Counted from the first letter of the stretch, positions 36,505 through 46,299 are shown. The stretch: 52,813 bases of DNA from Pseudomonadota bacterium (GCA_039193195.1 JBCCWS010000042.1:1-52813), one strand, 5' to 3'. Notes: a model not told the origin generated them from the sequence alone. A program made the numbers and translations.

Positions 36505-38063
36505 AGACCCTGGGATGGACCCGAGCGTTTGCGGTCGCCGTCGCCTTGAACGTGGGTGCACTGCCACTGACGGCGCTGCACGCGCAACCCGACCCGCAGA
36601 GCAACGTGCTGCAGGATGAGCGGGCCGAGATCCAACGCGAGGTGCGCGAGCTGGCTCGCGAGGAGGCGCGTCAGGCTCGCGAACGGGCGCGTGAGGAGCG
36701 AGATCGCGTGCGCGAAGAAGCACGCGCCGAGCGTGAGCGCCGGCAGGCCTTTGACGAAGCCCTGCGCGATGCGCGGCGAGCCCTGGACGAGGGCCGTCTG
36801 GAGGTGGCACGGGAGCGATTCCGCGCCCTGAGTGAGTCGGAAGAGCTGAGCTCGGGAGCGCCTCTTTACTGGCTCGCGTACGTGGATGCGGAGAGTGGTC
36901 GCATCAGCGATGCGCTCGAGTCCCTGAGCGATTTCTTCCGGCGCTTCCCGCGCGATGTCTTCTTCGATGACGCCCTGGCGTTGCGGGTGGAGCTGGCGCG
37001 TAAGTCCGGCGATGTGCAGGCGCCGCCGAAGCCGCCGAAGCCCCCCGAGGCGCCGTCTGAAGTGCTTCGAAATCTCGGCCTGGGCGAGGCCTTCGACGAG
37101 GTGATGAACGAGCTTGCCAGCATGAACATCGGCACGGAGATCGAGCAGGTGCTCGCCGAGGCTATCGAGAGCTTCGAAGAGAGCTGGGAGGAAGCCTGGG
37201 AGGAGGAGCAGAGCATCAGCGTAGAGGAGGAGCTGCAACTGCTGGCGCTCGACGGGTTGATGGAAACCAACCCTGATCGAGCGGTGAACTACCTAAGGGA
37301 GTTCATTACGGGCGATAGCAGTTCTCCTGCGCGTCGCCAGGCGCTAACGCTGCTCAGCCGCACGGATCACCCCGATACGGCTGAGATTCTCCTCGAGGCA
37401 GTGCGCAGCGCCGACGATGAGGAGCTACAACGCGAGGCCTTGCGCTTGCTGGGCCTGTCCGACGGGCCGGAAGCGGGGGCACGTGCCTTGCTGAGCGTCT
37501 ACGAGGAGCTGGACGACGTTCAGTTGCGCCGTGCGGCGATCGAAGGCTTGATGCTGAGTGAAGATGTGGATGGGTTGCTCGCGGTGTACTCGCGAGAGCC
37601 CTCGGCTGACCTGCGGGCCCACGTGGTTCGCCATCTGGGCATGCTCAGTGCCCTCGATGAGCTGCGCACGCTCTATCGCGACGAGGAGTCGCCGCGCGTG
37701 CAAGCGGCCATCCTCGACGGCTTCGCTCTGGCTGGGGACACGCAGATGCTGGTCGACATCGCCTTGGGTAGTGACGACCCGGGTGTGGTCAAGCGGGCCG
37801 TGCGGGCCTTGGCCGTGGTTGGCAACACGGCAGAGACGGCGCAGGCCCTGGACGATCTCTTCATTCGCTACCGCGGGTCGCCGTCGGTGCAGCAGGTTAT
37901 CGCCGACACGCTCGTGTCTATGGACGATGGTGACACGCTCGTCAGCCTGTATCGCCGGGCCGACGATACGCGGGAGCGAGCCCTCTTGGTGGAGCGATTA
38001 CGTCTAGTCGGCGGTGACGCTGCCGAGGCGGTCTTCCTGGAGATCCTAGACGCTGGCTCGTAG
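36501..38063 (+). CDS. Exported coiled-coil/HEAT-repeat protein
   Basis: A 520-residue protein. A Sec signal peptide (1-28, ending ALHA) is followed by a highly charged coiled coil (about 33-85, Arg/Glu-rich), a TPR-like helical segment (about 88-165) with ARERFRALSESEELSSGAP, a Pro-rich link (KPPKPPEAP), then about eight HEAT-like helical repeats (about 250-515). Such repeats bind proteins. It ends a three-gene overlapping unit with the ECF sigma factor and the membrane protein, so an exported partner of the anti-sigma's periplasmic part is a reasonable guess. No enzymatic motif is seen. 149 bases without a gene follow. Confidence 0.75.
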   Translation: MKTLGWTRAFAVAVALNVGALPLTALHAQPDPQSNVLQDERAEIQREVRELAREEARQARERAREERDRVREEARAERERRQAFDEALRDARRALDEGRLEVARERFRALSESEELSSGAPLYWLAYVDAESGRISDALESLSDFFRRFPRDVFFDDALALRVELARKSGDVQAPPKPPKPPEAPSEVLRNLGLGEAFDEVMNELASMNIGTEIEQVLAEAIESFEESWEEAWEEEQSISVEEELQLLALDGLMETNPDRAVNYLREFITGDSSSPARRQALTLLSRTDHPDTAEILLEAVRSADDEELQREALRLLGLSDGPEAGARALLSVYEELDDVQLRRAAIEGLMLSEDVDGLLAVYSREPSADLRAHVVRHLGMLSALDELRTLYRDEESPRVQAAILDGFALAGDTQMLVDIALGSDDPGVVKRAVRALAVVGNTAETAQALDDLFIRYRGSPSVQQVIADTLVSMDDGDTLVSLYRRADDTRERALLVERLRLVGGDAAEAVFLEILDAGS

Positions 38064-38212
38064 GGGGAGAACCCGCAAGAGTGTGATGGGCGTCTCGGTG
38101 ACGCTCATCTCGGTGCTGACGCCTGTCGGGTCCTTGACGTAGTCGCAAGCAGGGGCGGCGAGAAGAGCGCACGGTGGCCGCTTTACGAGGATAGCGAGCG
38201 TCGAGGTCACCT

Positions 38213-40168
38213 ATGCCGTCCCGCAGCCTGCTTACGATCATGATTATCGCCTTTGCGTTAAGCGCCGTGTGCGCCCTGGCACTGGTGCAGGTGAGCAGCG
38301 ACGGGGCCCGGGCGCTCGCCGCCCAGCGTCCCACCCAAGCCGTGGTGGCGCTTCAAGAGGCGATGATGCCTGGCCAAGTGCAAGCGCTTCGCGTGGAGGA
38401 GCTGAGCGGGGTGCTGCGTGAGGTGGAGCGCGAGGCTAGCAAGTGTCTCGCTGCGCTCTCGCCCACGACGCGGGTCCTGCTTGCCCCGCAGGGACAGGGA
38501 CGCGTACTCAATGGCCTGTGTAGCGAGCGGGCCAGCGCCGCTGAGGCGCTGATCGCTCAGCTTCGCTCGTTGCCCACCGGCGACGTTGCGCTCGGCACCT
38601 TGGAGCCGCGATACGTAGCGGCAATCAGCGCTCAGGCGGCCTTGATCGGCGCCTTGACGCGACGCTACGACGCGGCGCTAGCGGGCGCCTACCAGGTGGC
38701 ACTCACCTCGCTGCTCTCCACGATCCTCGTCCTCGGGGCCGCCGTGCTGGTGGTCGCCGGGCTCACCCTGCTGCGCATGCTGCGCGCGGTCGTGGCGGTC
38801 ACCTCGGCAGCCCTGACCCAGATGCGCGAGGTACCTGCCCTGGCGCTGGTGGGACGGCGCGAGCTTCGCACCAAGCTGGAACGCGCCCTTGACGTCGGTA
38901 CGCGCCGAGCCCCCGGAGAGGGGCCTTCGGTGCTCTACTTCTTCACCCTGGAGCGACCTGGCTGGGCCCACGGCGATGACGGCGCGGGTGAGCGCTGGCG
39001 TGAGGTGCTGAGCGGTGCCCAGCAGCGCTTGGCCGAGCGGGTGCGCGGCGACGATCTGGCCTGCGCTCTGGTGAGTGACGAACTCGTCCTGTTGGCGCGG
39101 CGCGTGACCGATCTGGACCAAGCGACACTCCTAGGTAAACGCATAATGGACTGCCTCGACGTGCCCTGCGAGGTAGACGGAGAACGCTACGCGCCGGATG
39201 TCCATGGCGGGTTTGCGCTCTATCCCGATCACGCGGACGATGCCGATGCGCTCGTGCGCGGCGCGGAGAAGGCTCTGCGCGAAGCGCGGCGTGAGGGCCA
39301 TCGGCACCTCGTGTGCTTCAGCCGTGACAACGATGAGCAACGCATGGACCAGCGCGCCGCAATCGAGGCGGAGCTTACGCACGCGCTCGCGCGCGGTCAG
39401 CTATCCCTCGCCTACCAGCCTGTGGTGAATCTGCCGAAGCAGAGCGCGCAAAGCGTCGAGGCGCTGCTGCGCTGGCAGCATCCTACGCTGGGCGGTGTGT
39501 CGCCAAACACGTTCATCCCCGTGGCCGAGCAGTCGGACCTGATCTTGCCGATCGGCGAATGGGTGCTGACCGAAGCGCTGCGTCAGGTACGCGCCTGGCG
39601 TGACGAGGGGCGAGAGGGCGTGCGGGTGGCGGTGAACGTGAGCGTTCGCCAGCTTCTGCGTCAGGATGTTGCCGCACGCGTGAGCGACACGCTGGCACAG
39701 TTCGATCTCGGCGGCGACGCCCTGCTGCTGGAAGTCACGGAGGCAGTGCTGATGCAGGAGCGCGAACGGGCCTGGAACGCGCTGGCTCGGGTGCGAGAGC
39801 TGGGAGTGCAGGTGGCGATCGACGATGTGGGGACGGGGTACTCCTCCCTCGGACAGCTAGTGAGGATGCCGCTCGACTACCTCAAGATCGACCGTTCCTT
39901 CATCAGCGGAGCAGGGCTGACCGCGGAGGCCCGGCAAGCGGTAATCCGCTCGGTGATCGGCCTGGCCCAGGGGCTGGGCGTGCAGGTGGTGGCCGAGGGG
40001 GTGGAGGACGAGACGGTGGCAGCGTACCTGGCCGATGCCGGCGTGCGCTTCGCTCAGGGCTACCTGTTTTGTCATCCCGTGCCCGCCAGCGAGGTGGACT
40101 GGGAGGCGGACTACTCCGCTTGCCTGCCGCAAGAGGGCAACGTGGAGCGCTTGCTAAACGTCTGGTAG
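38213..40168 (+). CDS. Membrane GGDEF-EAL protein with degenerate GGDEF
   Basis: A 651-residue inner-membrane protein. Two membrane helices (about 6-26 and 162-190) enclose a periplasmic domain of about 135 residues, a likely sensor. The GGDEF domain (about 230-365) has lost its signature: the place of GGDEF reads VSDEL, so no diguanylate cyclase activity is expected. The EAL domain (about 385-640) keeps the key residues: VEALLRWQHP, NVSVRQL, LEVTEAVL, IDDVGTGYSSL, DYLKIDRSF and AEGVE. It is therefore probably a c-di-GMP phosphodiesterase, with the GGDEF part possibly regulatory. Confidence 0.92.
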   Translation: MPSRSLLTIMIIAFALSAVCALALVQVSSDGARALAAQRPTQAVVALQEAMMPGQVQALRVEELSGVLREVEREASKCLAALSPTTRVLLAPQGQGRVLNGLCSERASAAEALIAQLRSLPTGDVALGTLEPRYVAAISAQAALIGALTRRYDAALAGAYQVALTSLLSTILVLGAAVLVVAGLTLLRMLRAVVAVTSAALTQMREVPALALVGRRELRTKLERALDVGTRRAPGEGPSVLYFFTLERPGWAHGDDGAGERWREVLSGAQQRLAERVRGDDLACALVSDELVLLARRVTDLDQATLLGKRIMDCLDVPCEVDGERYAPDVHGGFALYPDHADDADALVRGAEKALREARREGHRHLVCFSRDNDEQRMDQRAAIEAELTHALARGQLSLAYQPVVNLPKQSAQSVEALLRWQHPTLGGVSPNTFIPVAEQSDLILPIGEWVLTEALRQVRAWRDEGREGVRVAVNVSVRQLLRQDVAARVSDTLAQFDLGGDALLLEVTEAVLMQERERAWNALARVRELGVQVAIDDVGTGYSSLGQLVRMPLDYLKIDRSFISGAGLTAEARQAVIRSVIGLAQGLGVQVVAEGVEDETVAAYLADAGVRFAQGYLFCHPVPASEVDWEADYSACLPQEGNVERLLNVW

Positions 40169-40217
40169 AGCCTCCCGCGCGTTTTGACTTCCGGCCGCGG
40201 CGCGCTACGGTGCCCCC

Positions 40218-40640
40218 ATGGCTGACGAGGCGAAGCCGCAGGAAGATGCACGCCTGCGCATCGACAAATGGCTCTGGGCCGCTCGATTCTTCAAGACCCG
40301 CTCCCTGGCCAGTGAAGCGGTGAGTGGGGGGCGCGTGCACGTGGAGCGCGAACGAGTGAAGTCCTCTCGCCCAGTGAAGGTGGGCGACCGGGTGATGATC
40401 TCGCGCGGCTCGACCATGATGGAAGTGGTGGTGGAGGCGATCAGCGAGCGACGTGGGAGTGCGACGGACGCAGCCAAGCTCTACAGGGAGACCGACGAGA
40501 GTCGTGAGCGCCGGGAGCGCGAAGCGGCGCAACGGCACCTCGCCCGCCAGCTCGTGGCGGCACCGCAGCGCAGGCCCGATAAGAAAGAGCGTCGTCAGCT
40601 CGCTCGCATCCGCCGCGGCGGCGATACGCCGCCCGAATAG
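40218..40640 (+). CDS. hslR: Heat shock protein 15 (S4-domain RNA-binding protein)
   Basis: A 140-residue Hsp15. The S4 RNA-binding domain (about 13-75) shows RIDKWLWAARFFKTRSLA and VKVGDRVMISRG. A basic C-terminal tail (Arg/Gln/Ala/Glu) follows. In E. coli Hsp15 binds free 50S subunits with stalled nascent chains and helps to recycle them. ATG 40218 starts at the point where homology begins. The Nudix gene starts 7 bases after the stop, so they are co-transcribed. Confidence 0.93.
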   Translation: MADEAKPQEDARLRIDKWLWAARFFKTRSLASEAVSGGRVHVERERVKSSRPVKVGDRVMISRGSTMMEVVVEAISERRGSATDAAKLYRETDESRERREREAAQRHLARQLVAAPQRRPDKKERRQLARIRRGGDTPPE

Positions 40641-40646
40641 GCCGCC

Positions 40647-41117
40647 ATGCCGAGACCGCGAACACCGGAGATTGCCGTGGACGTGGTGATCGAACTCGTG
40701 GACCGACCCGATGTCCCCATCGTGCTGATCGAGCGCGCCCACGCGCCGCCGGGCTGGGCGCTGCCGGGAGGGTTCGTCGACGTGGGGGAAACGCTCGAGG
40801 AGGCGGCTCGGCGCGAGATGCTCGAGGAGACCGGTCTCGAGGTGCGTCTGCACGCATTGCTGGGTCTTTACTCCTCGCCCGCTCGCGACGCGCGGGGGCA
40901 CACGATCGGAGTGGTGTACGTGGGCACGGCCCACGGAGAGCCCCTCGGGGGCGACGATGCGGCCATCGCGTGCGCCTTCGCCGCGGACGCGCCACCGCCG
41001 CTCGCCTTCGATCACGACACTATCCTTTCGGACTATCGGGCCGTGCGTGACCATCTCGATCGCAAGGCCCGCGTGGCGCCCCGCATCGGCACCAGCCTGG
41101 CCATTCCTGCGCGCTGA
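40647..41117 (+). CDS. Nudix hydrolase
   Basis: A 156-residue protein with a complete Nudix box at residues 42-64: Gly42, Glu48, Arg56-Glu57, Glu60-Glu61 and Gly63, matching GX5EX7REUXEEXGU. The surrounding strands (VVIELVDR, PGWALPGGFVD) resemble ADP-ribose or NADH pyrophosphatase-like members, but the substrate cannot be read from the sequence. It follows hslR by 6 bases. Confidence 0.9.
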   Translation: MPRPRTPEIAVDVVIELVDRPDVPIVLIERAHAPPGWALPGGFVDVGETLEEAARREMLEETGLEVRLHALLGLYSSPARDARGHTIGVVYVGTAHGEPLGGDDAAIACAFAADAPPPLAFDHDTILSDYRAVRDHLDRKARVAPRIGTSLAIPAR

Positions 41118-41238
41118 TTCAGGCCACCTGCGCCCCCCTCTACGAGGCGGGCTGAGCGCGCTTCTCCTGTACAATCCGCGTCTGCTCCACGGCGCACCCT
41201 GCCGCGCAGTGTGAGCACGCCCAAGAGGTGGAACGGAG

Positions 41239-44200
41239 ATGACTATGGCAACCCACGATCCCCTGACGCCGACGGCCCCGACGCCGCTCGTGCTCTGCGC
41301 CAATGCCCGCCCCTGGCCGAGCGTGCACGAGGCGCTGCGCGGCGAGTATCTGGCGGATGAGACAGCGTCCGTGCAGGCCCTGGTCGCCCTCGCACGCCCG
41401 GAGGACGGGCTGCGCCGAGAGGTGCGCGAGATCGCCATGCGCCTGGTGGAGGCGGTGCGTCGCACGCGGGGATCCTACGGCGGCATCGACGCCTTCCTGC
41501 AGGAGTACGACCTCTCCTCGCAGGAAGGCATCCTCCTTATGTGCATCGCCGAGGCGCTGCTGCGCATTCCCGACGCCGACACGGCGGACAAGCTCATCGC
41601 CGAGAAGATCGGTGCCGGCAACTGGGCCGGGCACCTGGACGGGGAGAGCTCCACCTTCGTCAACGTCTCCACCTGGGGTCTGATGTTCACGGGGCGCCTG
41701 CTCGGCTCGGACACGGATGCCGTGGTGCGCGAGCCGCGCCAGCTGATCACGCGCCTGGCCGGCCGTGTCGGCGAGCCCGTGGTGCGCCAGGCCATGCGCC
41801 AGGCGATGCGCATCATGGGCCACGAGTTCGTGATGGGCCGCACGATCGGCGATGCGCTTAAGCGCGCCCGCGGCCGCGACAACGCCGCCTATCGCTACTC
41901 CTACGACATGCTCGGCGAAGCCGCCCTCACCGCCGAGGACGCAAGCCGCTACTTCGACGCCTACGCCAGCGCCATCGAGGCGATCGGTCAGGCCAAGGAA
42001 ACCGGGCAGAGCGAGATCACCGCACCTAGCATTTCCGTCAAGCTATCTGCCCTGCACCCGCGCCTCGAGCTGGCCCAGCGAGAGCGCGTGCTCGCGGAGC
42101 TCACGCCGCGGGTGCAGTCCCTCGCCGAGCAGGCCTGCGAGGGCGGCATTGGCCTGTGCATCGATGCGGAGGAGGCCGAGCGGCTGGAGCTGCAGCTCGA
42201 GGTGTTCGAACGGGTCTTCCGCGAGCCGTCGTTGAACGGGTGGAACGGCTTCGGCCTTGCCCTGCAGGCCTATCAGAAGCGGGCGCTGAAGGGCGTCGGC
42301 TGGCTGGAGGCTCTGGCGGCCTCGCAGGGCCGGCTGATCCCCGTGCGACTGGTCAAGGGCGCCTACTGGGATACGGAGATCAAGCGTGCGCAGGAGCGAG
42401 GCCTCGACGGTTACCCCGTGTTCACGCGCAAGGCCTCGACGGACATCAGTTACCTAGCCTGCGCACGGCGCCTGCTCCTAAAGAGCCCGCACCTCTACCC
42501 GCAGTTCGCCACGCACAACGCCCACACGCTCGCCAGCATCTACTGCATCGCCAAGGCGCGCCCGGGCGCGCCCGCTTACGGCTACGAGTTCCAGCGCCTG
42601 CACGGCATGGGCGAGGAGCTGTACCAGGAGGTGATCGGCGAGGATCAGTTGAACGTGCCGTGCCGCGTGTACGCGCCCGTCGGCAGTCACGCCGATCTGT
42701 TGCCCTACCTGGTGCGACGCCTGCTCGAGAATGGCGCCAACACCTCCTTCGTCAACCGCATCGTGGACGAGCAGGCGCCGGTGGATGAGATCATCGCGGA
42801 GCCCGTCGACGTGATCGAGGCCGCGCGCACGATTCCCCATCCGCGGATCCACCTGCCCGAAGCCATGTTCCCCGATCGGCGCAACGCGCCCGGTATCAAC
42901 CTGCACGACCCCGAGGAGCTCGGCCGTCTGGCGCAAGAGATGAGCGCCGCGATGGATGGGCGCTCGCGCCAAGCGCCGGCGCTGGTAGACGGCCAGGCCG
43001 TGGGCACCCGCGAAGTGGACTCGACCGATCCCAGCGATGCTCGGCGAGTGATCGGCCAGGTGCACTTCGCCGACGACGCCGGCGCCGATCGCGCGCTCGA
43101 GGCGGCCTACCGCGCGCATCCCGAATGGGACCGCACCCCCGCCGAGGAGCGTGCTGCGATTCTCGAGCGGGTGGCCGACGCGTTCGTCGAGCATCGCGGT
43201 GAGCTCCTCGCCCTGTGCGTGCGCGAGGCCGGCAAGACCATCCCCGACGCAATCGCCGAGTGGCGCGAGGCGATCGATTTTCTTCGCTTCTACGCGGCCC
43301 AGGCCCGGCGCGAGTTCGCCGCGCCCACGGTTCTGCCTGGCCCCACCGGCGAGAAGAACACGCTGCAGCTGCAGGGCCGTGGTGTGTTCGTTTGCATCAG
43401 CCCGTGGAACTTCCCCTTGGCGATCTTCACCGGCCAGGTGGCGGCAGCCCTCGCGGCGGGCAACGCGGTCATCGCCAAACCCGCGGAGTCCACCTCGCTG
43501 GTCGCGGCCCGCGCCACGGAGCTGATGTACGACTGCGGCGTTCCTCACGCCGTACTCGCGTTCCTGCCAGGTGAGGGCAGGGTGGTCGGCGCGCGCCTCA
43601 CGCAGGATCCGCGCGTGGACGGCGTCGCCTTTACAGGGTCCACGCAGACCGCCTGGGGCATCTCCCGCGCGCTCGCCGCGCGCAACGCCCCCATCGCCGC
43701 ACTGATCGCCGAGACCGGCGGCCAGAACGGCATGCTCGTCGACAGCTCTGCCCTACCCGAGCAGGTGGTGCTCGACGTGGTGCAGTCGGCCTTCAACAGC
43801 GCCGGCCAGCGCTGTTCCGCCCTGCGCGTGCTCGCCCTGCAGAAGGAGATCGCCCCGCGCGTGCTCGAGCTGCTCGAGGGCTATACGCAGCAACTCGTGA
43901 TCGGCGACCCCGGCCTGCTCTCCACCGACGTCGGCCCCGCCATCGATCGCAGTGCGCAGCAGATGCTGTGCGGGCACATCGATCGCTTCGCCGCCGCCCG
44001 GCGGGTGCTGTTCCGTCGTCGTCCGGGCGCCGCCGTGGAGCACGGTCACTACGTCGGCCCCGCCGCGCTGCAAATCGAGAGCATCGACGAGCTAGAGCGA
44101 GAGGTGTTTGGCCCCGTGCTCCACGTGCTGACCTATGAGTCCGGCAAGCTCGATACGGTGCTTGATTCCCTCAACGGCACCGGTTATGGCCTCACGCTAG

Positions 44201-44454
44201 GCGTGCACTCGCGCATCGACGGGATGGGTGAGTACGTCGCCAGTCGCGTGCGCGCTGGCAACGTGTACGTGAACCGCAACATGGTGGGCGCAGTGGTGGG
44301 CGTGCAGCCCTTTGGTGGTCGCGGCCTCTCCGGCACCGGTCCGAAGGCCGGCGGTCCGCACTACCTGCACCGCTTCGCACACGAACATACGGTCACCATT
44401 AATACCGCCGCCGTGGGCGGCAACGCGAGCCTGCTCTCCTTGAACGCAGAGTAG
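41239..44454 (+). CDS. putA: Bifunctional proline dehydrogenase / P5C dehydrogenase PutA
   Basis: A 1071-residue enzyme that oxidises proline to glutamate in two steps with channelling of P5C. The proline dehydrogenase barrel (about 190-480) has PSISVKLSALHPR, VRLVKGAYWD and EFQRLHGMGEELY. The P5C dehydrogenase domain (about 560-1050) has ISPWNFPLAIFTG, the Glu of IAETGGQNG and the nucleophile Cys859 in AGQRCSALR. The N-terminal ribbon-helix-helix repressor domain of E. coli PutA is missing, so it cannot autoregulate in that way. Start at ATG 41239 or 41245, both behind GGAGA. No putP transporter is next to it. sdaA follows 85 bases later. Confidence 0.97.
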   Translation: MTMATHDPLTPTAPTPLVLCANARPWPSVHEALRGEYLADETASVQALVALARPEDGLRREVREIAMRLVEAVRRTRGSYGGIDAFLQEYDLSSQEGILLMCIAEALLRIPDADTADKLIAEKIGAGNWAGHLDGESSTFVNVSTWGLMFTGRLLGSDTDAVVREPRQLITRLAGRVGEPVVRQAMRQAMRIMGHEFVMGRTIGDALKRARGRDNAAYRYSYDMLGEAALTAEDASRYFDAYASAIEAIGQAKETGQSEITAPSISVKLSALHPRLELAQRERVLAELTPRVQSLAEQACEGGIGLCIDAEEAERLELQLEVFERVFREPSLNGWNGFGLALQAYQKRALKGVGWLEALAASQGRLIPVRLVKGAYWDTEIKRAQERGLDGYPVFTRKASTDISYLACARRLLLKSPHLYPQFATHNAHTLASIYCIAKARPGAPAYGYEFQRLHGMGEELYQEVIGEDQLNVPCRVYAPVGSHADLLPYLVRRLLENGANTSFVNRIVDEQAPVDEIIAEPVDVIEAARTIPHPRIHLPEAMFPDRRNAPGINLHDPEELGRLAQEMSAAMDGRSRQAPALVDGQAVGTREVDSTDPSDARRVIGQVHFADDAGADRALEAAYRAHPEWDRTPAEERAAILERVADAFVEHRGELLALCVREAGKTIPDAIAEWREAIDFLRFYAAQARREFAAPTVLPGPTGEKNTLQLQGRGVFVCISPWNFPLAIFTGQVAAALAAGNAVIAKPAESTSLVAARATELMYDCGVPHAVLAFLPGEGRVVGARLTQDPRVDGVAFTGSTQTAWGISRALAARNAPIAALIAETGGQNGMLVDSSALPEQVVLDVVQSAFNSAGQRCSALRVLALQKEIAPRVLELLEGYTQQLVIGDPGLLSTDVGPAIDRSAQQMLCGHIDRFAAARRVLFRRRPGAAVEHGHYVGPAALQIESIDELEREVFGPVLHVLTYESGKLDTVLDSLNGTGYGLTLGVHSRIDGMGEYVASRVRAGNVYVNRNMVGAVVGVQPFGGRGLSGTGPKAGGPHYLHRFAHEHTVTINTAAVGGNASLLSLNAE

Positions 44455-44472
44455 AGTAGAACGGCGTCGCGA

Positions 44473-44489
44473 GCGCGAGGCCCTCGCGC
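44473..44489 (+). other. Hairpin between putA and sdaA
   Basis: GCGCGAG (44473-44479) and CTCGCGC (44483-44489) form a perfect 7-bp stem with a 3-base loop, in the 85-base gap. No T-run follows, so it is not a standard terminator; it may stabilise or attenuate the transcript. Confidence 0.3.
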
Positions 44490-44539
44490 ACGCCGGCGAC
44501 GTTCGATCGGCTGAGTCGGCAGACAGGGGAGTTCGCGCC

Positions 44540-45895
44540 GTGAGCATCAGCGTTTTCGATATCTTCAAGATCGGCATAGGCCCCTCCAGTTCGCACACGA
44601 TGGGCCCGATGAACGCAGCCAGGGAGTTCGCCTCGGGCTTGCTGGCGGACGGCCTGCTGGGCGACGTCAATCGGGTAGAAGTGCTGCTCTTCGGATCCCT
44701 AGCGCTCACGGGCCGTGGTCACTGTACCGATCGCGCGGTGCTTCTCGGCCTAGAAGGCGCCGCCCCCGCTACGATCGACCCTGACACGATCGAACCTGTC
44801 TTGGCACGTATCCGCGGGGACAAGTGCCTGCGTCTAGCTGGGGAGCGCGACATCGCCTTCGAAGAGGCCAACGACCTCGTCTTCATAGGCAGCGAGCAAC
44901 TCCCACGCCACCCCAACGGCATGCGCTTCGTCGCCTTCAGCGCAGAGCGCCAGACCCTGCGCAGCGAGGAGTACTACTCGATCGGCGGCGGCTTCATCAC
45001 GCGCGGAGAAGCTTCCCTAGAGCAGGTAGTGGGCCACACGGTCCAGATCAAATACCCCTTCCACAGCGCCAGCGAATTGCTTAACCTCGCCGAGGCCGAC
45101 GGCCTGCGCCTCGATCAGCTCGCCATGGTGAATGAAACCGCTTGGCGTACGGAGGATCAGGTCAACAAAGGCCTTGATCAGATCTGGCAGGTGATGCAGA
45201 ACTGCGTGCAGCGGGGCATGTCGCGGGAGGACGTGCTACCCGGCTCCTTGGCTGTGCGACGCCGCGCCGCCAAGCTCGCCGCGCGCCTACTCAAAGGCGA
45301 CGCCGACAAGTCCGACTGGGTCAACGTGTTCGCCATGGCGGTGAATGAGGAGAACGCCGCCGGCGGCAAGGTAGTGACCTCGCCCACCAACGGCGCTGCC
45401 GGCATCGTGCCCGCCGTGCTGCACTACTACTGGCAGTTCGTCGACGGCGCCGACATCGAAGGCGTGCGTCGCTTCCTCTTAGTCGCCGGCACGATCGGCA
45501 TGCTGTACAAGATGAACGCCTCTATCTCCGGCGCCGAAATGGGCTGTCAGGGCGAGGTAGGCGTCGCCTGCTCCATGGCCGCTGCCGGCCTTGTCGCCGC
45601 CAAGGGCGGTTCTAACACGCACATCGAGAACGCCGCCGAGATCGGCATGGAACACAACCTAGGGCTCACCTGCGACCCCATCGCCGGCCTCGTGCAGATC
45701 CCGTGCATCGAGCGCAATGCCATGGGCGCCGTCAAGGCGATCAACGCCACGCGCATGGCCATGCACGGCGACGGCGTGCAAAAGGTTTCCCTTGATCAGG
45801 TGATCGCCACGATGCGCCAGACCGGCGAGGATATGTCCCATCGATACAAGGAAACCTCCCTCGGTGGCCTCGCTGTGAACGTCATCGAGTGCTAA
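44540..45895 (+). CDS. sdaA: L-serine dehydratase (L-serine ammonia-lyase)
   Basis: A 451-residue single-chain enzyme of the iron-sulfur type that turns L-serine into pyruvate and ammonia. The N-terminal beta domain begins [20 protein letters not shown]. The C-terminal alpha domain has [15 protein letters not shown], and the three likely cluster Cys in [19 protein letters not shown] and [10 protein letters not shown]. Length and layout match E. coli SdaA (454). It starts with GTG 44540 behind AGGGGAG. Together with putA it feeds amino-acid carbon into central metabolism. Confidence 0.97.
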   Translation: MSISVFDIFKIGIGPSSSHTMGPMNAAREFASGLLADGLLGDVNRVEVLLFGSLALTGRGHCTDRAVLLGLEGAAPATIDPDTIEPVLARIRGDKCLRLAGERDIAFEEANDLVFIGSEQLPRHPNGMRFVAFSAERQTLRSEEYYSIGGGFITRGEASLEQVVGHTVQIKYPFHSASELLNLAEADGLRLDQLAMVNETAWRTEDQVNKGLDQIWQVMQNCVQRGMSREDVLPGSLAVRRRAAKLAARLLKGDADKSDWVNVFAMAVNEENAAGGKVVTSPTNGAAGIVPAVLHYYWQFVDGADIEGVRRFLLVAGTIGMLYKMNASISGAEMGCQGEVGVACSMAAAGLVAAKGGSNTHIENAAEIGMEHNLGLTCDPIAGLVQIPCIERNAMGAVKAINATRMAMHGDGVQKVSLDQVIATMRQTGEDMSHRYKETSLGGLAVNVIEC

Positions 45896-45903
45896 TGGTC
45901 GGG

Positions 45904-46299
45904 TCAGTCGCCGGACTTCCGGTTCAGTAGATCTTCCAGCTGACCCAGCAGTCTCCGTAGCAGGGTAGGGGAGCTGTCTATGGGCGTAGGGTCCGTGAGT
46001 GCGTTGCTCGTATGCGTCGTGTCGGTGGGCGTCGCCTCGGTGGGTAAGGCCACCCGCGTCGCGTTCTTCTGGGGCGGCTGCGAGGGCGTCGGAGTGGTCG
46101 CGTAGGAGCGTAGGGCATCGGTCGGACGCTCGCTCGGCGGGAGATCTGAGAGCGGCGAGCGGACGTTGATCGCCCCGCGGTCTACCACGTGGGTGTAGAT
46201 CTGCTTAGTCCGTACGCAGCGGTGGCCCAGTTGTTCCTTCACCGTGCGGATATGCGCACCACGCTGAAGCGGGTGAGTGGCGCTTGACCCGAGCACCAC
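45904..46299 (-). pseudogene. intI: C-terminal remnant of an integron integrase (IntI)
   Basis: Reading from the right, the minus strand encodes [20 protein letters not shown], then [20 protein letters not shown], the hallmark end of IntI-type tyrosine recombinases (RSPLD-type ending). The box-II His (LGH) and nucleophile Tyr (IYTHV) remain. The catalytic Arg residues, the core-binding domain and the IntI-specific patch are gone, so it is inactive. The homology stops near 46278, where an attC-like sequence takes over; the frame runs on to 46299 by chance. About 80 residues rich in Pro, Thr and Ser follow the normal end, an odd extension. It faces sdaA, 8 bases away. Confidence 0.85.

Noticed and set aside
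39903-41465. A 520-codon minus-strand frame over the EAL, hslR, Nudix and putA starts
   Set aside because: Low-complexity Arg/Pro/Ser-rich product that is antisense to four real genes.
42478-43548. A 356-codon minus-strand frame inside putA
   Set aside because: Antisense to the proline and P5C dehydrogenase domains, which are fully conserved on the other strand.
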